Shown in pieces: positions 8,758-16,389 of a stretch of 59,483 nt of DNA (position 1 is the stretch's first letter; each line of letters starts with the position of its first letter). Origin of the DNA: JAYKJB01 sp035284745 [NCBI: Candidatus Sericytochromatia bacterium] (lineage in GTDB: Bacteria; Cyanobacteriota; Sericytochromatia; S15B-MN24); assembly GCA_035284745.1 (NCBI GenBank), contig JAYKIL010000005.1, positions 1 through 59,483 of the forward strand, in the 5' to 3' direction. The translations under genes and the position numbers were made by a program. The notes below the pieces were generated by a model. That model was not told the origin of the DNA. It was given only the letters and a program-made list of their open reading frames with translations, and ran no database searches.

Positions 8758-9519
8758 ATGAAGGCTGCTTCTTCGCCGTGTTTGATTGGATCGAACTTGG
8801 TTGTTGGCTACCGTGGGCGGGCGATTTTGCCGCCTGTGAATGTGGCCGTGGGGCGGGCAGAGACCTGGGTTGTTGTGGGCCGCAACGGAGCCGGTAAGTC
8901 GACCCTGCTGAAGACTCTTCTGGGGCTTTTGCCGGTTATTTCAGGGCGAGTGCAGCGCGAGGCGAGTTTGCAGGTGGCCTATGTTCCGCAGCGTCTCCCA
9001 TTGGAGGCGACGGTTCCCATGCGGGGGCGCGATGTGGTGGCGATGGGATGGGATTCCCATTGGAGTTTTATGAGGCCTTGGCGACCCTCTCGGGTGGCTG
9101 AAGAAGTGCAAGCCGCCCTGAAACAGGTCGCAGCCGATGGGTTTGCGGATGAGCGGTTTGGCGCCCTTTCCGTGGGTCAACAGCAGCGTATTTTGCTGGC
9201 CCAGGCATTGATGGGGCATCCAGACTTGATTGTTTTGGATGAGCCGACGGCGGCGATGGATATGGTGGCCGAACGTGAGACCTTGCGCTTGCTTGATGGT
9301 CTGAGAAGCGAACGGGGAACAGCGATTATGTGGGTGACTCATCGTTTGGGGGAGGCCATGCGCGATGCCGACCGTGTGTGTTTTGTAGATGCAGAAGAGC
9401 AGGTCGTCGCGGTGGCGCCTCCGCTTGAAGTGGTTCAACACCCGGTTTTTGTGAAGCATTTTGGCTTGCATTTGTGGCCTTCGAAAGGCACTGCGGGGGC
9501 CAATGCAGGCTGTGATTGA
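8758..9519 (+). CDS. znuC: Zinc/manganese-type ABC transporter ATPase
   Basis: 253 residues, usual for ZnuC/MntB-type ATPases. Walker A GRNGAGKST sits near residue 41, the Q-loop in YVPQ, the signature is LSVGQQQR (V in place of the usual G), Walker B is LIVLDEPT and the H-loop is WVTHR. Start ATG 8758 lies three bases after the stop of the upstream lipoprotein. The permease gene overlaps its 3' end by 17 bases. Assignment to metal transport rests on the ABC-3 permease partner and the nearby ZIP and His-rich genes. Substrate could be zinc or manganese; zinc is favoured by context. Confidence 0.85.
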   Translation: MKAASSPCLIGSNLVVGYRGRAILPPVNVAVGRAETWVVVGRNGAGKSTLLKTLLGLLPVISGRVQREASLQVAYVPQRLPLEATVPMRGRDVVAMGWDSHWSFMRPWRPSRVAEEVQAALKQVAADGFADERFGALSVGQQQRILLAQALMGHPDLIVLDEPTAAMDMVAERETLRLLDGLRSERGTAIMWVTHRLGEAMRDADRVCFVDAEEQVVAVAPPLEVVQHPVFVKHFGLHLWPSKGTAGANAGCD

Positions 9520-10399
9520 GCTGGCAGGAGCAACCTGGGTCGCCTGGTGGGGGGCCTGGGAGCTTTTTCGCGATCCCATTGTGGTGGGAGGGGTTGCTGG
9601 CGGAGTGCTCGGCTTGCTCGGTGTATTGGTGGTGCTGCGGCGAATGGTTTTCGCGGTGGCTGCCTTGGCACAAGCCGCAGGCTGTGGGGTCGCGTGTGCC
9701 TTTTTTCTCGAAATTCACACGGGTTTGCCCTCCCTGTTGACGGCGCCTCGTGCTTGGTCTTTGGGATTGACGTTGCTGGCGACGGCCGCCTTGCGTTGGC
9801 CGGGGCGGCGGGTTTTAACCCGCGAAAGTGTTCTTGCCCTGCTCTATTTGCTGGGAGCTGCCGGGGCCTTACTGTTGGGAACGCGAATTACGCAGGAGGC
9901 ACACGACATTGAAGCAATTTTATTTGGGTCAGCGGTGGTTGTGAGCTCCCTGGATGTCGGGCTGGTGTTAGGAGGCGGTGGGATCATACTGGCATTGATG
10001 CTGGCTTGGCAGCGGGGATTTTGGTTCGCAAGCTTAGACCCGGATGCCGCGCGGGTGCGCGGGGTGCCGGTGGCCGCACTCGACCTTCTGTTCTTACTCA
10101 TGTTGGCCGTTTTTGTGTCGATCACGACGCGGGCCTTGGGGGTGCTACCCGTCTTTGCCTTCAGCGTATTGCCTGCGGTGGCTGCCATCGCGGTGTGTCG
10201 AACGCCGCTGAGTACCGCCTTGACCGCGACGGGGCTGGGTGTTTTTGCCGGGGTCGGAGGGTATTTTCTGGCTTTTTTGGCTGCTTTTCCCGTCGGCGCG
10301 AGTCAGACATTGTTTGCTGGGGCCTTGGTGTTTTTGGCGTTTTTGTTGCGCTTGCTGCAGGGGGGGCGACCCATCACACAAAGGTCTGGCTCGATATGA
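9503..10399 (+). CDS. znuB: Zinc/manganese-type ABC-3 permease
   Basis: 298 residues from ATG 9503, overlapping znuC by 17 bases; an in-frame ATG at 9461 lies deeper inside znuC and is less likely. The protein is very hydrophobic, with eight or nine membrane segments and the layout of ABC-3 (ZnuB/MntB) permeases, including a gly-rich LGVLVVLRRMVF segment early on and the AVFVSITTRALGVLPVFAFSV-like region typical of the family near residue 210. It pairs with the ATPase upstream. No periplasmic solute-binding protein (ZnuA-type) gene is present in this locus. Its stop shares ATGA with a possible start of the next gene. Confidence 0.87.
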   Translation: MQAVIELAGATWVAWWGAWELFRDPIVVGGVAGGVLGLLGVLVVLRRMVFAVAALAQAAGCGVACAFFLEIHTGLPSLLTAPRAWSLGLTLLATAALRWPGRRVLTRESVLALLYLLGAAGALLLGTRITQEAHDIEAILFGSAVVVSSLDVGLVLGGGGIILALMLAWQRGFWFASLDPDAARVRGVPVAALDLLFLLMLAVFVSITTRALGVLPVFAFSVLPAVAAIAVCRTPLSTALTATGLGVFAGVGGYFLAFLAAFPVGASQTLFAGALVFLAFLLRLLQGGRPITQRSGSI

Positions 10400-10428
10400 C
10401 AGCCTGGAAGCTTTGTCGGAGTTCCAGT

Positions 10429-11880
10429 ATGCTGACGGGCATTGTGTTGAGAAAATTTGCGCTGTGCTTCTTTGCCGCCTTGTTATGGGGTTGGGGGTTT
10501 AAGCCAACGGCTCAGGCCAAGGAGCTGCAGGCGGCGATCAGTTTTGGCAAGCCTTATTATGATGCCGGACAACAGGTTCTGCGCATTCCTCTTGAGGGAC
10601 CCTTGCCCTCCTATGCTCAAGGCATTGCAAAGCAACCGTATCGTGTGTATTTCGATTTTCAGGCCGATGCACGTCAACCCACCTTGGTGGCTGAACGGGT
10701 GATGGGGCACCCGCTATTGAGGGCCTGGGCGATGGCGCAGCATCGACCCGGCACCACACGGGTCAGTTTAACCGTAGAAGAGGACTCGCTGGTCTTGGTG
10801 GCCTTTGACAAGGCACTTCATCACATCGTGCTGGCACCGATGAAGCGGAAGGCGCTGACGGGTTTGCCAACCCCTTCACCCTCGTTGCCGCCGGCTGCAC
10901 CCCGTGCGACCCCTTCCCCCCCCCTGATCGAAGCATCCCCACCGCCTGTTCCTGAAGAGCCCCCTGTGGCGTCTGCAGCAGCGGACTCGGATATCCAGGA
11001 AGTGTTGGACCGATTGGCCGTCTTGAATCGCCCCCTTTCCTTGTCCGCTGAGCAAGGGTTGAATTATGTCCCGGGTTTACCGCCTGCGGACGAATCGGCG
11101 ACACCGGCACCGCAGCCATTACCACCGGCCCCGACCCAGGCGTTCCCGGAGACCCCTCAGTTGCAGTCACTCGAGGCACCGCCTGCTGCGCAAAACTATG
11201 CCTTGCAGATGTCCTCGGCTGTGATGATGGGGGAGTATGCTGCCAGTTTGCCTGACTTTGATGGAGAAGCACGCTCCGAGATGAGCCAACTCTTTGGAGC
11301 CCGTTTTCACGGTCGCTGGTTTCCCGGGGGGCAAGACGATTCAGTCGAAAATCTGAGCGCGTGGTGGGCCCATCAGATGGATGTTTATGCGGGGAATATG
11401 ACTTTTTCAGATCCGCAAATTGCGCATGGACTCCACGCCCGCCAAGGGTGGCGGCTTCATTTGGGCGGATTACGCTCCGTTCGCTTGGGTGTGGTCGAGT
11501 TTCAGGCGGGGGCCGGCGTAGCCATGAAGCAGGAGAGGAGTTGGCGTGCCGTAGCCCCCGTGCAAGGTGAGGCAATCAGTGATGGGACAAGGTTTTGGTG
11601 GGCACCCGAAGCGCTGTTAATGAGCCACATTCCCCTGCTTGGGGGCGTCCACATTTATGGCGAGGCAGCTTATTCGCCGACCGTCACGGTGCTTGATTCC
11701 GGCGCCGTGACGGAGCCAAAACCAACTTCTGGTCAGCGCTTGGAAGGCGGTTTGGCTTGGCACGTCAGCAAATTGCGTGTGGCTCTGGGGTATCGGCGGT
11801 GGTCAATGGCGAGCATGGGGTATACTGAAGCCAGCCAAGGCCCCGTCCTGACCATCGGCGGGTGGCTGACGGGGCGATAA
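10429..11880 (+). CDS. AMIN-domain exported protein
   Basis: 483 residues from ATG 10429, chosen because GGAG sits seven bases upstream. ATG 10396 overlaps the znuB stop as ATGA and is the alternative. Signal peptide residues 1-31 (cleavage near PTAQAKE). Residues about 35-140 resemble an AMIN domain (YRVYFDFQ, HPLLRAWAMAQHRPGTTRVSL), which in known proteins anchors to peptidoglycan or envelope machinery. Proline-rich linker 145-245. The C-terminal 230 residues are rich in alternating aromatic/glycine beta text (LHARQGWRLHLGGLRSVRLG) and could be a small outer-membrane barrel or beta-sandwich. It is the fifth gene of the metal-uptake operon; a role in outer-membrane metal passage is possible but unproven. 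Confidence 0.7.
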   Translation: MLTGIVLRKFALCFFAALLWGWGFKPTAQAKELQAAISFGKPYYDAGQQVLRIPLEGPLPSYAQGIAKQPYRVYFDFQADARQPTLVAERVMGHPLLRAWAMAQHRPGTTRVSLTVEEDSLVLVAFDKALHHIVLAPMKRKALTGLPTPSPSLPPAAPRATPSPPLIEASPPPVPEEPPVASAAADSDIQEVLDRLAVLNRPLSLSAEQGLNYVPGLPPADESATPAPQPLPPAPTQAFPETPQLQSLEAPPAAQNYALQMSSAVMMGEYAASLPDFDGEARSEMSQLFGARFHGRWFPGGQDDSVENLSAWWAHQMDVYAGNMTFSDPQIAHGLHARQGWRLHLGGLRSVRLGVVEFQAGAGVAMKQERSWRAVAPVQGEAISDGTRFWWAPEALLMSHIPLLGGVHIYGEAAYSPTVTVLDSGAVTEPKPTSGQRLEGGLAWHVSKLRVALGYRRWSMASMGYTEASQGPVLTIGGWLTGR

Positions 11881-11891
11881 GGATGAGGTCC

Positions 11892-12380
11892 GTGAATATT
11901 CAAATAACTCTTCGCCAAGCCTCCTTAGGACTGCTTGCTGTCGCCGTTTCTGTGGGATGTCAGGCCACACCGTCTGCGCTCCCGAGTGCTGCGACGGAGC
12001 CAACACCGGCGGCGGCCCCTGTGACGAACGAACCCTATCAACGCGCCACACCGAAGGATTTGCGCGATCGGCAAGCGGCCGGCGAGAACGTGGTGATTGT
12101 CGATGTTCGCTCGGCGGCATCTTATGCTGCGGAACATATTGAGGGGGCTGTGAGTGCACCGTGGGCAGATATTCAGGCCGGGACCGCTTCGTTGCCCAAA
12201 GACAAACTGTTATTTCTTTACTGTACGTGACCGAACGAGTATAGCAGCGCCGGTGCGGCGTTGGATCTTAACAAGCAGGGCTACACCCAGTTATACGTGC
12301 TGTTGGGCGGCATGGCGGCGTGGAAAGAACTTGGTTATCCCGTAACAAAGGCGTCTTCGGCTTTTACGTTGACTCCATAG
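11892..12380 (+). CDS. Rhodanese-like lipoprotein with in-frame UGA, putative selenoprotein
   Basis: Reads as 162 residues if the TGA at 12228-12230 is translated. GTG 11892 has AAGGA eight bases upstream; ATG 11883 is the alternative. Lipobox VAVSVGC (C23) indicates a lipoprotein. A single rhodanese domain spans about 50-150: VVIVDVRSAASYAAEHIEGA, then LLFLYCT, the TGA as residue 113, then PNEYSSAGAALDL and GGMAAWKELGYPV. Alignment to the CxxxxR/S active loop puts the TGA on the catalytic nucleophile, two residues after C111. The frame stays open for 49 codons after it and retains the rest of the domain. A SECIS-like hairpin follows. Alternatives: nonsense mutation (pseudogene) or sequencing error of TGC/TGT. 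It ends the metal-locus operon and overlaps the convergent TPR gene by 17 bases. Confidence 0.7.
12245..12263 (+). promoter_or_regulatory. SECIS-like hairpin downstream of UGA
   Basis: A 7-bp stem (12245-12251 with 12257-12263, including one G-U pair) closes a 5-base loop GGTGC whose GGU matches the G/U loop feature of bacterial SECIS elements. The loop begins 21 bases after the TGA at 12228-12230, within the spacing used by known bacterial elements. This is inspection only; no folding energy was computed. Confidence 0.55.
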
Positions 12381-13137
12381 CGCGATACACGCTCGGATAA
12401 TAGCGTGCCACCAATTCGCGCAAGTGTGGTGCATGGCCGTGGAATTCTTCTGTCAGCATGGTCGTCAGCAAATCGCGGCTTGCGCTGAGTGACGGGGTTC
12501 TTACTGCTGTCTGAAACGCCTCACGCGCGTCAAAAAAGTTCTCGCAGGCAACCAATGCCACCCCCCGATCATAGTGAAGTCTGGCGCTTTCTGGCAGCAC
12601 GTGGGCCGCTTCATTCAGCCATCTCAGGGCACGCAATGGGTAGCCTGGTTCTGCGCGGGCTAGTTCCAGGCGCCCCAGGGCAGCAAGCGCGTAAGGCCAC
12701 CGCGGGTTTCGTTTCAAAGCAGACCCAAGCAGTGATTCGGCCAAGGTAAAGTTTCCCAAGCGTTGTTGGTGTAACCAAGCACGCCAGAGCAGGGGGGTCG
12801 GATCACTCACCCCGAGGGAGGCCGCGCGCTCAAGGTATACATCCGCGTTCAATAGAGCCATATCTCCCACATGAGAGCTGTCTCGACCGTGTTCGCGAAG
12901 CCACCCGGGAGCGGTCATTTGTAAGCTCAAAAGGCCCAGGCGTAACCAATAGTTGGGATCATCAGGAACCCAGCGGTGGAGTTGGTAGAGCAGTTCCAAA
13001 GCGGAGTCGTACCGCCCGGCCGCTTCGTGAGCTTCTGCTTGATCATAGAAAATGGAATGAACCGAATGACGCATGCACGGATCCATCGGATGCAGGTGGC
13101 CAGGCTCTAAAACAGTCGCGTGTGAAGAATTTTCCAC
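12364..13137 (-). CDS. TPR-repeat protein
   Basis: 257 residues, cytoplasmic, no signal. Several tetratricopeptide helices are visible (AEAHEAAGRYDSALELLYQL, YALAALGRLELARAEPG, LHYDRGVALVACENFFDA), ending in a conserved-looking RELVARYYPSVYRAM. The longest frame starts with GTG 13137 and overlaps the sigma-factor gene by 31 bases, with AAGGAG only two bases before it. ATG 13086 would give no overlap but has no Shine-Dalgarno. It sits at the end of the pilus/sigma operon and could be a protein-interaction partner of the sigma factor. No specific function is recognised. Confidence 0.65.
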   Translation of the reverse strand: MENSSHATVLEPGHLHPMDPCMRHSVHSIFYDQAEAHEAAGRYDSALELLYQLHRWVPDDPNYWLRLGLLSLQMTAPGWLREHGRDSSHVGDMALLNADVYLERAASLGVSDPTPLLWRAWLHQQRLGNFTLAESLLGSALKRNPRWPYALAALGRLELARAEPGYPLRALRWLNEAAHVLPESARLHYDRGVALVACENFFDAREAFQTAVRTPSLSASRDLLTTMLTEEFHGHAPHLRELVARYYPSVYRAMEST

Positions 13138-13832
13138 AGCTCCTTCACGGCGGCTCGCAAACGTCGCGAAACTTGCATTTGACTAATTCCAAGTATTTTG
13201 GCAATTTCTGTTTGGGTTAAATCTTCATAGAAGGCAAATTCAATCACTTCTCGGGAGGCACCCCGTAAACGTCTCAAGGCCCCTTCCAGTAGCAAACGAT
13301 CTTCAAGCGCCAGTTCAAAGCTGGTGTAACGGTTATCCATTAATTGATAACGAGTCTTTTCGCGTTCATCATCCAAAGAAGCTGGGGTTCCGCGAGATTC
13401 CAGGGCGAGACATTCGTGTACCTTCTCCACGGGAAGGTTGCAATGTTCCGCAATGGCCTCAGCGCGGGCCGTTTGGCCCGTTTGTTGTTCTAACACCTGT
13501 CGGCCCCGAGCAACACGGGGACGCATCTCGATGATTTCACGCGGGGCCCGCACCAAAGGCGCCAGGTCACGCAGGTAATGGCGCATCTCGCCGGTGATTG
13601 ACGCGGCGGCATAATGTCTGAAATTCGTCGCTTGCTCGGGGTCGCAGCGGTCAATGGCTCGTAAAAGCCCAATCGCTCCCACCTGGGCCAAATCGTCTAA
13701 TTGCTCGGGGCACCAGGCGCCTACTTGCCGAGCGATCGGCCGAATCAGATGGGCGTGTTGTTTAAATGCGTCAGTACGCTCTTGTTGTGATCTTTTTCCC
13801 ATTGATGGGTCTGAGCGGTCTGAAAGCGTCAT
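13107..13832 (-). CDS. SigF/SigB-like group 3 RNA polymerase sigma factor
   Basis: 241 residues with regions 2, 3 and 4 of sigma-70. Region 2 includes LDDLAQVGAIGLLRAID and ITGEMRHYLRD, the latter typical of SigB/SigF/SigG-type group 3 factors. Region 4 ends with a helix-turn-helix (LTQTEIAKILGISQMQVSRRL). ATG 13832 has AAGGA six bases upstream. It lies 35 bases after pilC on the same strand. In Synechocystis the group 3 factor SigF is needed for pilus formation and motility, so co-location with pilB-pilT-pilC suggests a dedicated pilus or surface regulon here. No anti-sigma gene is seen next to it. Confidence 0.85.
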   Translation of the reverse strand: MTLSDRSDPSMGKRSQQERTDAFKQHAHLIRPIARQVGAWCPEQLDDLAQVGAIGLLRAIDRCDPEQATNFRHYAAASITGEMRHYLRDLAPLVRAPREIIEMRPRVARGRQVLEQQTGQTARAEAIAEHCNLPVEKVHECLALESRGTPASLDDEREKTRYQLMDNRYTSFELALEDRLLLEGALRRLRGASREVIEFAFYEDLTQTEIAKILGISQMQVSRRLRAAVKELWKILHTRLF

Positions 13833-13867
13833 AAAGAATCCTTTGGCGGAAGACCCTTACCCGCACC

Positions 13868-15112
13868 TTATTTGATTTTGTTCACGATATCGAAAATAGG
13901 AAGATACATGCCAATGATGATGGAGCCGACGATGCCACCAATCATCACCATCATTAAGGGTTCGAGCATCGAGGTGAGCGCTTTTACGGCGGCATCCACT
14001 TCTTCGTCGTAGAAGTCTGCGACCTTCTCGAGCATCGCATCAATAGAGCCCGTCTCCTCACCAATTGCCACCATCTGGGTCACCATTGACGGGAAAACAT
14101 TGGCTCGCTCCAAAGGTTTGGCAAGGCCCTCCCCTTCGGAGACCGCCAACCGCAAATCTTCCATCACCGCCGCCACCACCAAGTTGCCAATGGAGTCCCG
14201 CACGATTTCGAGCGCTGGCATCAAAGGAACCCCTGACTTCAAGAGTGTTCCTAATGTGCGAGAAAAACGGGCCACGGACACCTTTCGGATAAGGTCTCCG
14301 AAAATGGGGAGTTTCAGCTTGTACTGGTCGACGAGAAGCGCGCCTTGGGGCGTTTCTTGAAAAATTCTAAAAGCGTACACGCCGATACCAATAAAAACTA
14401 CGATTAGCAGAGCATAGACTGAGGTGAGAAACTGACTCAGGTCGACGAGCAATTGCGTAAAGGCGGGAAGCTTCGCACCCATCTGTGCGAACATGCCCGC
14501 AAACATTGGCACAATGAACATCAACATGACCGCTGAAATAATGATCGCAAAGACCATGACCGTCAGCGGATAGGCCAAGGCGCTTTTGACCTGGGTGTTC
14601 AGGCGGTTTTGGTTCTCCAAAAACCCGGCCACGCGCAGCAAGACGTTGTCGAGCACACCGCCTGCCTCGCCTGCTTTAATCATCCCGCAAAACAGGTTAT
14701 TGAAGGTTTCAGGATATCTGCCCATCGAGTCGGACAGGGGTTGACCTTGCTCCACTTGCTCTTTGACGTCGGTCAGAATGCGGCGCAAGCGTGTGGACTC
14801 GGATTGATCCGCCAGGATGCCCAAGGAGCGCACCATGGAAACGCCTGCGTTGATCATGGTGGCAAATTGCCGTGAAAAGATGCAGAGGTCTTTCAGTTTG
14901 ACCTTCGCCTCAAGCAAATTCTTGAGACTGTCCATACTGAAGCTGGGCAAGGCCGGCATGGCACTGCCGGCCCCTTTTTCTCGAATACCCATGACCGTGA
15001 AGTTTCTGTTCTTCAGGTCTTGTTTGACGGCGTTCGGATTATCTCCTTTGACAGTCTTGAAGGATGTTTTGCCGCGTTTGTCGCGAACCTTGACTTCAAA
15101 TACTGTGGCCAT
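13868..15112 (-). CDS. pilC: Type IV pilus inner-membrane platform protein PilC
   Basis: 414 residues, the normal length. Two T2SSF domains are visible: about 68-191 (FSRQFATMINAGVSMVRSL, FCGMIKAGEAGG) and about 271-393 (FSRTLGTLLKSGVPLMPAL, MVAIGEETGSIDAML), each followed by membrane helices. The N-terminus carries the short soluble MATVFEVKVRDKRGK segment usual for PilC. It forms the membrane platform on which PilB and PilT act. The gene follows pilT by 107 bases and precedes the sigma factor by 35. Confidence 0.93.
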   Translation of the reverse strand: MATVFEVKVRDKRGKTSFKTVKGDNPNAVKQDLKNRNFTVMGIREKGAGSAMPALPSFSMDSLKNLLEAKVKLKDLCIFSRQFATMINAGVSMVRSLGILADQSESTRLRRILTDVKEQVEQGQPLSDSMGRYPETFNNLFCGMIKAGEAGGVLDNVLLRVAGFLENQNRLNTQVKSALAYPLTVMVFAIIISAVMLMFIVPMFAGMFAQMGAKLPAFTQLLVDLSQFLTSVYALLIVVFIGIGVYAFRIFQETPQGALLVDQYKLKLPIFGDLIRKVSVARFSRTLGTLLKSGVPLMPALEIVRDSIGNLVVAAVMEDLRLAVSEGEGLAKPLERANVFPSMVTQMVAIGEETGSIDAMLEKVADFYDEEVDAAVKALTSMLEPLMMVMIGGIVGSIIIGMYLPIFDIVNKIK

Positions 15113-15219
15113 GACGGTGCCTCAAAAGAGAGTTAAACAGTCCCAATGGTTACATTCCCGCGTTCAGGCTACCATTAAACGCCGGAATCAGACCCTTCGG
15201 CCGTGTGAAATACACACTA

Positions 15220-16332
15220 TCAAGCCCGACCCCCTACGCCGTGGGCGGGGGGCGCCATTCCCATCCCGCCACCCAGCATTTTTGCGAGGTCATCCGGGCG
15301 TGAGCTTTTCGCAAGCGCGTCCTCATATGAAATTTGTTTTGAGTTGTACAGATCGCGTAACGCCATCTCCAGCGTTTGCATTCCGAATTTGCCGCCCGTC
15401 TGAATGGCAGAGTATACTTGGGCGGTTTTTCCTTCGCGAATCAAGTTGGCGATGGCGGGTGTCACAATCATAATTTCTTGCGCCATAATCCGGCCTCGTT
15501 TGCCTGGTTCCACCTGCAGCTTCGGCACCAAGGCCTGAGATAGCACAGCAACCAAAGAGTTCGACAGTTGTACGCGAATTTGTTGCTGTTGGTGAGGCGG
15601 AAAAACGTCGACAATACGATCGACGGTTTGCGACGCGGAACTGGTGTGCAGCGTACCGAACACTAAGTGGCCTGTTTCGGCGGCAGAAAGTGCCAATCGG
15701 ATCGTTTCGAGGTCGCGCATTTCACCCACGAGGATGACGTCGGGGTCTTCGCGCAACGCTGCTTTGAGGGCGTTGTCGAATGAGCGTGTATCGGCGTGTA
15801 ATTCCCGTTGGTTCACCAAACTCATTTTTGATTGATGAACAAATTCGATGGGATCCTCAATGGTGAGAATGTGTTCCGCCCGATGGCTGTTAATGTGGTC
15901 GATCATCGCGGCCAATGTTGTCGATTTGCCCGAACCGGTGGGTCCGGTCACCAAAACCATGCCCCGTGGCTTGTGAGTTAACTCGGACACGATGGGCGGC
16001 ATACTCATATCTTCGAGCTTGGGCGCCTTGGAGTTAATGGTCCGCAAGACCGCGGCGTAGTTGCCCTTGCTTTTGAAGGAATTGACGCGGAAACGACCCA
16101 AGCCGACGACGCCATAAGAGCAGTCAAGTTCGTAGGTCTGCTCCAATTGCTTTCGCTGCTCATTGGTGAGAATAGAGAAGATCAGCCGTTGAGTATCTTC
16201 CCCGGTGAGTGGCTCGTAATCTGTTTTGGTCAGCTTGCCGTTGATGCGAATGATCGGGGGGACATTGGCCGCGATGTGAAGGTCTGACCCGTCACGGTCA
16301 AAAACCATCTGTAACAATTCTTCCATGTACAT
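15220..16332 (-). CDS. pilT: Type IV pilus retraction ATPase PilT
   Basis: 370 residues. Walker A GPTGSGKST at 130-138, Asp box near 158-162 (IEDPIEF), Walker B DPDVILVGEMRD around 197-207, His box TGHLVFGTLHT at 220-230, and the PilT-specific AIRNLIRE-type motif as AIANLIRE (293-300). This hexameric ATPase powers pilus retraction in the cytoplasm. Start ATG 16332 follows AAGGAG at 11 bases. It sits between pilB and pilC in one operon. The C-terminus is Gly/Met-rich. Confidence 0.95.
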   Translation of the reverse strand: MYMEELLQMVFDRDGSDLHIAANVPPIIRINGKLTKTDYEPLTGEDTQRLIFSILTNEQRKQLEQTYELDCSYGVVGLGRFRVNSFKSKGNYAAVLRTINSKAPKLEDMSMPPIVSELTHKPRGMVLVTGPTGSGKSTTLAAMIDHINSHRAEHILTIEDPIEFVHQSKMSLVNQRELHADTRSFDNALKAALREDPDVILVGEMRDLETIRLALSAAETGHLVFGTLHTSSASQTVDRIVDVFPPHQQQQIRVQLSNSLVAVLSQALVPKLQVEPGKRGRIMAQEIMIVTPAIANLIREGKTAQVYSAIQTGGKFGMQTLEMALRDLYNSKQISYEDALAKSSRPDDLAKMLGGGMGMAPPAHGVGGRA

Positions 16333-16389
16333 AAGCGGCGACGCTCCTTATGGTTTTCGGTCTTCAGCAACCAACGGTGATCCGAACAA

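Noticed and set aside
10006-10428. Upstream extension of the AMIN-domain gene
   Set aside because: It lies out of frame inside znuB and encodes no conserved sequence.
12228-12230. Treating the rhodanese as two separate genes or a plain pseudogene
   Set aside because: Both halves are in one frame, the second half has no own start with SD, and the domain is complete across the TGA. A pseudogene remains possible but is not the best reading.
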